Source: Flaccisagitta enflata (taxonomy: Eukaryota > Chaetognatha > Sagittoidea > Aphragmophora). Taken from it: DNA of 64,000 bases. Both the position numbers and the translations under genes were made by a program. This document shows positions 55,919-64,000 of this stretch, in pieces (positions within the stretch are counted from its first letter, which is position 1; every line of letters starts with the position of its first letter). The stretch is taken from assembly GCA_965153355.1 (NCBI GenBank), contig OZ231126.1, forward strand, positions 107,384,001 to 107,448,000, in the 5' to 3' direction. The notes below the pieces were generated by a model. The model saw nothing but the letters and a program-made list of their open reading frames with translations. It did not search any database and was not told the origin of the DNA.

Positions 55919-56149
55919 TGGAAAAGTCAATTTGGCTCTTTTGCCGGCGATTACTTAATTGGAACTAAAGAAAATGCACCAAGAAAAAAATGAGCTAGAA
56001 AAGGGGGGGGGGGTGGCACGACCACAGTTCTTCTTACTCTGTGACCCTAAAACTTGATAGAATATCATTGTACATGTCCCTGAACGCCTTACTTATATAA
56101 GCAAGACAAATTTCCGAGATTGTGGTTTTTCGTCCAACCTAATGAATAT

Positions 56150-56323
56150 TAGCCTTACATGTAGACTCTCTCTTTACGCGGATGACTCGGCCCTTCTTTT
56201 TGCCCATCGAGACGCCAAAGTTATTGCAGATCGTCTTAGTTCCGAATTGTCAACGTGCAAGGGCTGGTTGGTCGACAACAGGCTGTCCCTTCACGTGGGA
56301 AAAACCAAAGCTTTGCTCTTTGG
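56150..56323 (+). pseudogene. LINE-C RT fragment 2
   Basis: Continues with RLSLYADDSALLF (catalytic Asp pair) and NRLSLHVGKTKALLFG, the segment before the thumb. It is interrupted at TTTGG|TA by the second transposon. Confidence 0.9.
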
Positions 56324-56325
56324 TA

Positions 56326-57799
56326 ACGGGTGGTCAAAAAAAAAGTGACTTTTTCATTTTCTCATATCTTTTGTAAAAAAATGTTTAGGATAAAATTTCT
56401 TTTTTTGCCAATAAGATATGGTGCAGGAGAATTTTTTCCATTATTATGATTTTTTTACATTTTGTGTATATGTCAAATTATTTACAAAAAACTGATTTTA
56501 ATTTTGGACCACCTTGATTTTTACCAAAAATTTTCTGCTAAAAAATTGAAATCTTTTTATAGATTCACTATCTATAGTTAAGGACGACTCAAAAACTAAT
56601 AAAAAAACGGAGAAAAATTATAACAATACAAACGTATACAAAAAAAAAGATACTTCTAAAAAACATCAATTTCTTTTCTCCTCAAATCTCTTAAACCAAA
56701 GCTTGGAGGCTTATAAATAATTGTACTTATTTCAGACGGGACCTAATAAACATGATTGTTTCTTAAAAACCATTGATTATCTATGTTATAACTGATTTAT
56801 GCAAACATTTCATTTTTGGGCAGCGGCCCCAAAGGGGACGAAGTCCTGTAGAACACAGGGGGAATCTGTCCGTCCGTCCGTACGTCCCCCCCCTCCCGCC
56901 CCACCCTCTGGGCTTCGTCTCCTTAGGGGCTCAAATCCAAACTGTATGGCCCAAATCCAAGCAAAATGGCCCAAATCCAGCCAAAATGGGCCAAATCCTG
57001 GCAAAATGGCCCAAATCCAGCCAAAATGGGCCAAATCCTGGCAAAATGGCCCTAAGACAGGGTAAAATTGGCCAAAATTGGCTAGAAAGCCTGAATCCTG
57101 GCCTGAATTCTTTCATTTTTGCCCCTTACACTTAGATTCTGGCTTCCAAAACCCACATCCAAGCCTTTGAGACCCAGATCCTGACCTTTGGGACCCAGAT
57201 TCTGACCTCCCAGACCTAGGTTCTGGCCTCAGAGACCTAAATCCTAGCCTCAGAGTCCCAAATCCTGGCCTCAGAAACTGAAATCCTTGCCTCGGAGACC
57301 GAGAAATTGGTCTCTGAGACCCAGATTCTGGCCTCAGAGACCCAGATCCTGGCCTGCTCCTCCCTCAACTTAACCTACAAACTATACAATGAGGGCAAGG
57401 GTACCATTGTCCATATACTGCCTTTTGTCATATCTCCATGGTATTCAGTGAAAATTTGAATAACAGGGCATCCTGGACAGAAGGTAGGCAAACAGAAGGA
57501 CGGACGGACGAACGGACAGATTCCCCCTGTGTTTTACAGGACTTCGTTCCCTTTGGGGCCGCTGCCCTGCTCCCTCTCAACCTTAATCGCTTTCTACTCA
57601 AGCAGGGCACGGGTACCGCTGACCACTTACTGCCTTTGGGCTGCTATTTTGTATTTATATACTTATTTTTTTTACAAAACCGAAAAAAATTAAATTTTTT
57701 CATACATTTTATTTTATTTTCAAAAAATAAAGTCATAAAAAAATTTTCAAACTTATTGGAAAAAATTCTAGCTTAGTCACTTTTTTTTTGACCACCCGT
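56326..57799. mobile_element. Tc1/mariner-type non-autonomous element (TA target duplication)
   Basis: 1474 bp. Inverted ends ACGGGTGGTCAAAAAAAAAG / its complement, flanked by TA at 56324-56325 and 57800-57801. The interior is AT-rich, with no transposase; element H is nested inside it. Confidence 0.85.
56817..57647 (+). mobile_element. GGGCAGCGG-family element H
   Basis: TGGGCAGCGGCCCCAAAGGGG start in a T5 tract, GGCCCAAATCCAGCCAAAAT-type and CAGAGACCCAGATCCTGGCCT-type repeats, (GGAC)n, inner inverted copy TTTGGGGCCGCTGCCC at about 57551, and a tail ending CTGCCTTTGGGCTGCTAT. Confidence 0.8.
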
Positions 57800-57801
57800 T
57801 A

Positions 57802-58487
57802 CAAAGAGAAGACTTAAAGGGGTGGATTTCCAGGTTTTTTGTGATGGGACGCCTGTTGCTCGGAAATATGATGTCAAGTATCTGGGAGTTTTCTTGGATG
57901 CAAACGTCAACAGCTCTGTGCATGTGGGCAATCTGATGAAAGTTTGTGCAGGTAGACTTGCATTTTTATACCGTAACTCGTCTTTGTTAGATAAGAAATG
58001 TCGACAGACGCTATGTTCCGCTCTCATACAGCCTTACATCGACTACTGCTGCAGCTCATGGTACGGTAGTTTGTCAGTTACATTGAAAGAGAGGTTAAAC
58101 ATTATACAACGAAAAATGGTCCGCTTCATAAATGGTCTTGATAATCGTGCTCATGTTGATCTTAAGAATCTTTTGGAACTGTCATGGTTGAGCATACCTG
58201 ATCGCGTAAGATTTTTTCGAATGACGCACCTATTTCGTGTACGGCATAAGTTGGCCCCTTCCTATCTGATGCCTAACTTTCAATTAATCACAGACGCGCA
58301 CACGCACAACACTCGCGGTAGCAGCCACAACTTTGTATTGTCCCGCCAGTTGTCTTATTCTACGAACAGTTTTGCATTTCAAGCTATCAAACAATGGAAT
58401 GATTTGCCTATTGACATCAAGTCAATTTCCGAGTTTCAAGTTTTTAAATGGAAGCTTAAACAGTTTTTATTCTCCAAGTATGACTGA
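57802..58487 (+). pseudogene. LINE-C RT C-terminal fragment
   Basis: Contains VKYLGVFLDANVNSSVHV, LIQPYIDYCCSSWYG, IIQRKMVRFI and AIKQWNDLPIDIKS, typical of the C-terminal region of Jockey/CR1-type ORF2, and ends at TGA 58485-58487. Confidence 0.9.
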
Positions 58488-58937
58488 TCGTACCTGTTTT
58501 TATCTTGACGGATTTTTACCCTCGTTAATGACTACGGAAACTATTTTTATTACTTATTGAATTTTCTATTTAAGGGACCCTGTTGGAAAAAAGTCTTTTA
58601 TACGACTTAACGGGCTATCCCTCAAATCATTTTGCGGCTTTTTACATTACGTAGTTTTGTAAATGTCCTAATTTGTTTTCGTAAATTAAATTCATTCATT
58701 CATATACAACTCAAATGGAAGGTATTTTGAAGGGCTTTCCAAATTTGATGATTTTTTTAAGTTCAAACTCAATTCAAGGAATTTAGATTAGATCAAAGAT
58801 AATTTTAAGAGTCATTTGAAGATCCTACATAGTCTACTGGTATGAATATCAGATCATCTTCTGTAGAAAGTCACCTGAGCTGTATATTGGTGTTGAAATT
58901 GTGTTTTAAACAAATTATTCTTGACAACATTCAACAG

Positions 58938-59064
58938 TATCTCAACGTCTATGAGGCTGACGGCATATTCTCTTACAAGTTTTCAGCGGCTCAAAAGGGC
59001 ATGCAGGGGCATTTTTGGTGTCCTGATGCCATCCCTTTAATGGTTTACAATGTGACCGTTGTTG
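58938..59064 (+). CDS. Host gene exon: second half of an Ig-like domain
   Basis: A 127-nt exon with acceptor CATTCAACAG and donor GTTG|GTAAGT. It opens in phase 0, matching the phase-0 end of the 49065-49297 exon, and closes in phase 1, matching the next exon. It encodes YKFSAAQKGMQGHFWC followed by MVYNVTVV: the F-strand cysteine pattern (G-x-F/Y-x-C) and a G-strand-like V-T-V ending of a V-type Ig domain. The intron between the two halves is about 9.6 kb and full of repeats. Confidence 0.55.
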
Positions 59065-59220
59065 GTAAGTGTTTGCTGAATCATCTCATTCAATGGCTGT
59101 AGCTTGACCGTTTGGTTTCTAGCACTTCTTACATCTTTCTTTTTATTTTCATTGATCTATAGCACCTAACAGGTAGTGGTAGAAAAAACATTTGTAAGAA
59201 ATTTCAATCTTTTACTCCAG

Positions 59221-59330
59221 ATGCTACAACTACAACATCAACAACAACTATGACTACTGCAACCATTGCATCCACCAAAATTGCCTCAATCTTCAGATCC
59301 TCTCCAAGTAACCAACAGATTGAAGGGGTT
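59221..59330 (+). CDS. Host gene exon: Thr-rich stalk
   Basis: Starts after CTTTTACTCCAG in the phase needed by the preceding exon (G|AT gives Asp). It encodes DATTTTSTTTMTTATIASTK, a Thr/Ser-rich segment as in O-glycosylated stalks that follow Ig domains in membrane proteins. The 3' limit is uncertain: the frame runs on into the 88-bp satellite and stops near 59384, and no clear donor is visible. Confidence 0.45.
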
Positions 59331-59966
59331 ACTGCTGAGATAGTTCCCCAACTTCTTAATCTGTTTTTCAAGCCTTCAATCTAAGTTTGGATGGGGTACT
59401 GCCAGATTGAAGGGGGTACTGCTGGGATAGTTTCCCAACTTTTTAATCAGTTTTTCAAGCCTTCAATCTAAAGTTTGGAGGGGGTACTGCCAGATTGAAG
59501 GGGGTACTGCTGGGATAGTTCCCCAACTTTGTATTCAGGTTTTTATAGCTCCATTCTTATGTTGATAAGGGGTACTGCCAGATTCAAGGGGGTACTGCTG
59601 GGATAGTTCCCCAGCTTTCTAATCAGTTTTTTAAGACTGATGGTACTGCCAGATTGAAGGGGGTACTGCTGGGATAGTTCCCCAACTTTTTATTCAGTTT
59701 TTCAAGCTTTCAATCTCGTTTTTGAAGGGGGTACTGCCAGATTGAAGGGGGTACTGCTGGGATAGTTCCCCAACTTTGTATTCAGGTTTTTATAGCTCCA
59801 CTCTTATGTTGATAAGGGGTACTGCCAGATTGAAGGGGGTACTGCAGGAATAGTTCCCCAACTTTTTAATCAGTTTTTCAAGCCTTCAATCTAAAGTTTG
59901 GAGGGGGTACTGCCAGATTGAAGGGGGTACTGCTGGGATAGTTCCCCAACTTTGTATTCAGGTTTT

Positions 59967-60495
59967 TGGGCAGCGGCCCCGGAGGGGCCAATGACCTATG
60001 ATTCCACATAGGGCAATTTTCTCCGGTTTCTGTCCGTCCATCCGTCCGTCTGTCCGTCCCCCCCCTCCCCCAAGCCTCAAATCAGGCCTCTCAGACCCCA
60101 AATCAGACCTCTCAGACCCCAAATCAGGCCTCCAAGACCCCAGATCAGGCTTCTCAGACCCAAAATTAGGCCTCTCAGATCCAAATCAGGCCTCACACCC
60201 CATGTCTGGCTTTTCAGACCCCAAATTAGACCCCTCAGACCCTAATAAGGCCTTCCAGACCCCAAATCAAGCCTCTCAGACCCCAAACCACGCCTCTCAC
60301 ACCCTAAATCAGACCTTTCAGAGCCAAAATCAGGCCTCTCAGCCCTCCAAACCAGCTTCTCAAACCGGAGAAAATTGTCCTATGTGGAATCATAGGTCAT
60401 CGGCCCCTCCGGGGCCGCTGCCCCTCTCATAATCTCATTCCCACATACAGTAGGGGCATCGGGTACCGCTGACCATGTAACGCTTTTGCGACTAT
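59967..60495 (+). mobile_element. GGGCAGCGG-family element I (in satellite)
   Basis: 529 bp, TGGGCAGCGGCCCCGGAGGGG to CGCTTTTGCGACTAT. It lies inside the satellite word CAGGTTTTT/ATAGCTC, whose uninterrupted copies occur throughout the array. The core is the CAGACCCCAAATCAGGCCTCT minisatellite. Confidence 0.9.
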
Positions 60496-61518
60496 TATAG
60501 CTCTATTCTTATGTTGATAAGGGGTACAGCCAGATTGAAGGGGGTACTGCCGGGATAGTTTCCCAACATATTAACAAGCTTTATATGCCTCAACTCTTAC
60601 ATTAGAAGGGGGTACTGCTGGGATAGTTCCCCAACTTTGTATTCAGGTTTTTATAGCTCCACTCTTATGTTGATGAGGGGTACTGCCAGATTGAAGGGGG
60701 TACTGCTGGGATAGTTCCCCAACTTTTTAATCAGTTTTTCAAGACTTCAATCTCGTTTATGAAGGGGGTACTGCCAGATTGAAGGGGGTACTGCTGGGAT
60801 AGTTCCCCAATTTTTTAATCAGTATTTTAAGCCTTCAATCTAAAGTTTGGAGGGGGTACTGCCAGATTGAAGGGGGTACTGCTGGGATAGTTCCCCAACT
60901 TTGTATTCAGGTTTTTATAGCTCTCTTCTTATGTTGATAAGGGGTACTGCCAGATTCAAGGGGGTACTGCTGGGATAGTTCCCCAACATATTAACCAGCT
61001 TTATATGCCTCAACTCTTACATTAGAAGGGGGTACTGCCAGATTGAAGGGGGTACTGCTAGGATAGTTCCCCAAATTTGTAATCAGGTTTTCATACCTTC
61101 AAGCAAATGTTTTAAGGGGGTACTGCCAGATTGAAGGGGGTACTGCTGGGATAGTTCCCCAACATATTAATCAGCTTTATGTGCCTAAACTCTTACATTT
61201 GAAGGGGGTACTGTCAGATTGAAGAGGGTACTGCTGGGATAGTTCCCCAGCTTTTTAATCAGTTTTTCAAGACTTCAATCTCGTGTTTGAAGGGGGTACT
61301 GCCAGATTGAAGGGGGTACTGCTGGGATAGTTCCCCAACTTTGTATTCAGGTTTTTATAGCTCCACTCTTATGTTGATAAGGGGTACTGCCAGATTGAAG
61401 GGGGTACTGCTGGGATAGTTCCCCAACTTTTTAATCAGTTTTTCAAGACTTCAATCTCGTGTTTGAAGGGGGTACTGCCAGATTGAAGGGGGTACTGCTG
61501 GGATAGTTCCCCTATTTT

Positions 61519-62147
61519 TGGGCAGCGGCCCCGGAGGGGCCGATGACCTATGATTCCACATAGGGCAATTTTCTCCGGTTTCCGTCCGTCCGTCCATCCG
61601 TCCCCCCCTCCCCCAAGCCTCAAATAAAGCCTCTCAGACCCCAAATCAGGCCTTTTCAACTCCAAATCAGACCTTACTGACCCCAAATCAGGCTTCTCAG
61701 ACCTCAAATCAGGCCACCCAGACCCCAAATCAGGCCTCCCAGACCCCAAATCAGGCCTCTCAGACCCCAAATCAGGCCTCCCAGACCCCAGATCAGGCTT
61801 CTTAGACCCAAAATTAGGCTTCTCAGATCCAAATCAGGCCTCAGACCCCATGTCAGGCTTTTCAGACCCCAAATTAGACCCCTCAGACCCAAGTAAGGCC
61901 TCTCAGACCTCAAATCAAGCCTTTCAGACCACAAACCATGCCTCTCACACCCTAAATCAGACCTTTCAGAGCAAAAATCAGGCCTCTCAGCCCTCCAAAC
62001 CAGCTTCTCAAACCGAGAAAATTGTTCTATGTGGAATCATAGGTCATCGGCCCCTCCGGGGCCGCTGCCCCTCTCATAATCTCATTCCCACATACACTAA
62101 CTTAGGGGCATCGGGTACCGCTGACCATGTAACGCTTTTGCGACTAT
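61519..62147 (+). mobile_element. GGGCAGCGG-family element J (in satellite)
   Basis: 629 bp, closely similar to I. It is inserted in a different satellite variant (CTTTTT/AATCAGTATTTT), again in a T5 tract. It shares the same minisatellite type and hairpin CGCTTTTGCG. Confidence 0.9.
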
Positions 62148-64000
62148 TTAATCAGTATTTTAAGCCTTCAATCTAAAGTTTGAAGGGGGTATTGCCAGAT
62201 TGAAGGGGGTACTGATGGGATAGTTCCCCAACTTTATATTCAGGTTTTTATAGCTCTCATCTTATGTTGATAAGGGGCACTGCCAGATTCAAGGGGGTAC
62301 TGCTGGGATAGTTCCCCAACATATTAACCAGCTTTATATGCCTCAACTCTTACATTAGAAGGGGGTACTGCCAGATTGAAGGGGGTACTGCTAGGATAGT
62401 TCCCCAAATTTGTAATCAGGTTTTCATACCTTCAAGCAAATGTTTTAAGGGGGTACTGCCAGATTGAAGGGGGTACTGCTGGGATAGTTCCCCAACATAT
62501 TAATCAGCTTTATGTGCCTAAACTCTTACATTTGAAGGGGGTACTGCCAGATTGAAGAGGGTACTGCTGGGATAGTTCCCCAACTTTGTAATCAGGTTTT
62601 TATAGCTCCACTCTTATGTTGATAAGGGGTACTGCCAGATTGAAGGGGGTACTGCTGGGATAGTTCCCCAGCTTTTTAATCAGTTTTTCAAGACTTCAAT
62701 CGTGTGTTTGAAGGGGGTACTGCCAGATTGAAGGGGGTACTGCTGAGATAGTTCCCCAACTTTTTAATCAGTTTTTCAAGCCTTCAATCTAAGTTTGGAT
62801 GGGGTACTGCCAGATTGAAGGGGGTACTGCTGGGATAGTTCCCCAACTTTTTAATCAGTTTTTCAAGCCTTCAATCTAAAGTTTTGAGGGGGTACTGCCA
62901 GATTGAAGGGGGTACTGCTGGGATAGTACCCCAACTTTGTATTCAGGTTTTTATAGCTCCATTCTTATGTTGATAAGGGGTACTGCCAGAGTGAAGGGGG
63001 GTACTGCTGGGATAGATCCCCATCTTTTAACTGGCTTTTAGACTTCAATCACAAATGAAGGGGGTACTGCCAGATTGAAGGGGGTACTGCTGATATAGTT
63101 CCCCAACTTTTTAATCAGTTTTTAAAGCCTTCAATCTCGTGTTTGAAGGGGGTACTGCCAGATTGAAGGGGGTACTGCTGGGATAGTTCCCCAACTTTGT
63201 ATTCAGGTTTTTATAGCTCCACTCTTATGTTGATAAGGGGTACTGCCAGATTGAAGGGGGTACTGCTGGGATAGTTCCCCAACTTTTTAATCAGTTTTTC
63301 AAGACTTCAATCTAAGTTTGAAGGGGGTACTGCCAGATTGAAGGGGGTACTGCTGGGATAGTTCCCCAACTTTTTAATCAGTATTTTAAGCCTTCAATCT
63401 AAAGTTTGGAGGGGGTACTGCCAGATTGAAGGGGGTACTGCTGGGATAGTTCCCCAACTTTGTATTCAGGTTTTTATAGCCTTCAATCTAAAGTTTGGAG
63501 GGGGTACTGCCAGATTGAAGGGGGTAATGCTGGGACAGTTCCCCAACATATTAACCAGCTTTATATGCCTCAACTCTTACATTAGAAGGGGGTACTGCCA
63601 GATTGAAGGGGGTACTGCTAGGATAGTTCCCCAAATTTGTAATCAGGTTTTCATACCTTCAAGCAAATGTTTTAAGGGGGTACTGCCAGATTGAAGGGGG
63701 TACTGCTGGGATAGTTCCCCAACATATTAATCAGCTTTATGTGCCTAAACTCTTACATTTGAAGGGGGTACTGCCAGATTGAAGAGGGTACTGCTGGGAT
63801 AGTTCCCCAGCTTTTTAATCAGTTTTTCAAGACTTCAATCTCGTGTTTGAAGGGGGTACTGCCAGATTGAAGGGGGTACTGCTGAGATAGTTCCCCAACT
63901 TTTTAATCAGTTTTTCAAGCCTTCAATCTAAGTTTGGATGGGGTACTGCCAGATTGAAGGGGGTACTGCTGGGATAGTTTCCCAACTTTTTTATCAGTTT

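Larger units (their letters stand above)
54735..56141. mobile_element. hAT-like non-autonomous DNA transposon (8-bp TSD ATGAATAT)
   Basis: 1407 bp. Ends TAGGTTGGATGAA... and ...CGTCCAACCTA form inverted repeats similar over about 130 bp (through TCTGTCTTGCTTATAT to TGTGGTCGTGCCACCCCC). ATGAATAT flanks both sides (54727-54734, 56142-56149). No transposase is seen. The interior contains family-2 elements and a (GT)n tract. Confidence 0.85.
54487..58705 (+). mobile_element. LINE-C: non-LTR retrotransposon interrupted by two DNA transposons
   Basis: The RT ORF is present in three pieces: 54487-54734, 56150-56323 and 57802-58487. They become continuous in one frame when the two insertions (54735-56141 and 56326-57799) and one copy of each target duplication are removed. 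The 3' UTR ends in ATTCATTCATTCAT near 58690-58704, a typical LINE tail. The 5' part (endonuclease and N-terminal RT) is missing. Confidence 0.85.
49298..58937 (+). other. Large intron of the Ig-domain gene
   Basis: GT at 49298 and AG at 58937. It contains (TG)n, an inverted LTR pair, a foldback element, GGGCAGCGG-family elements G and H, family-2 elements, and LINE-C with two inserted DNA transposons. All are listed separately. Confidence 0.5.
59331..64000 (+). repeat. 88-bp satellite array
   Basis: The unit is about 88 bp (spacings of 87-89 bp measured at 63151, 63239, 63326, 63414, 63503). It contains GGGGGTACTGCCAGATTGAA, GGGGGTACTGCTGGGATAGT, TCCCCAACTTT and one of several tail variants (TAATCAGTTTTTCAAGCC..., TATTCAGGTTTTTATAGCTC..., ATTAACCAGCTTTATATGCC...). 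The variants recur in higher-order order. The array runs off the window. Two family elements (I, J) are inserted in it. Confidence 0.95.

Noticed and set aside
55739-55930. His/Thr-rich ORF
   Set aside because: Translation of the (GT)n microsatellite.
59331-64000. CRISPR array
   Set aside because: Regular repeats, but the whole 88-bp unit is conserved with no unique spacers, in a eukaryotic context.

Overview
The window is eukaryotic nuclear DNA, very probably from an invertebrate animal. The evidence is long (CT/GA)n, (GT)n and (AAAG)n microsatellites, minisatellite arrays, many nested transposable elements, canonical GT-AG introns and no dense bacterial-type coding. The species cannot be named from sequence alone; such microsatellite and BEL/Pao richness is seen in decapod crustaceans among others. 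A run of 10 N at 47856-47865 is an assembly gap that cuts a gene on its left and a repeat on its right.

Layout. 1-2857: GGCTGCTG-rich minisatellite split by a 570-bp island. 3382-4868 and 17497-18999: two copies of a 1.5-kb dispersed repeat. 6738-8000: CT/GA microsatellites. 8000-11205 (minus): a 5'-truncated non-LTR retrotransposon (LINE-A: endonuclease remnant plus reverse transcriptase). 12037-14290 (plus): a related element whose first ORF is fused to the C-terminal part of its second ORF, with the RT core missing. 19336-21200: microsatellites and a 14-bp minisatellite. 22343-28405 (plus): a decayed BEL/Pao LTR retrotransposon (Gln-rich ORF, Gag with zinc knuckles, RT, RNase H remnant). 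29656-31456 and 35161-42630 (minus): two unrecognised, broken, virus- or retroelement-like genes; the second is split by a 5.47-kb DNA transposon (35397-40866, TSD TGAG) loaded with smaller elements.

42797-47855 (minus) is the most unusual part: a compact block of virion-type genes with an adenovirus-type cysteine protease (adenain), an Arg-rich pX/mu-like core peptide, a Lys-rich small protein, a 545-aa protein and a 495+ aa probable capsid protein. The core peptide and the 545-aa gene are interrupted by short GT-AG introns in consistent phase. It looks like the late half of an adintovirus/Polinton-type endogenous element, with no polymerase, integrase or packaging ATPase seen here.

49065-59330 (plus): three probable exons of a host gene encoding an Ig-like domain followed by a Thr-rich stalk. 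Its 9.6-kb intron is packed with repeats: an inverted LTR pair around a tRNA-Leu 3' end, a long-inverted-repeat foldback, and a LINE (LINE-C) interrupted by two DNA transposons with exact target duplications. 48040-48600 and 59330-64000: an 88-bp satellite in opposite orientations. Scattered from 35992 to 62147 are at least nine complete and two partial copies of one non-autonomous family (GGGCAGCGGCCCC ends, 3' hairpin, T-tract targets, private internal minisatellite), whose architecture resembles Helentron/DINE-1-type elements. Filled and empty sites for this family can be compared inside the window.

No promoters, CRISPR arrays, complete tRNA genes or rRNA genes were identified. Most long ORFs in the repeat tracts are translated simple repeats.
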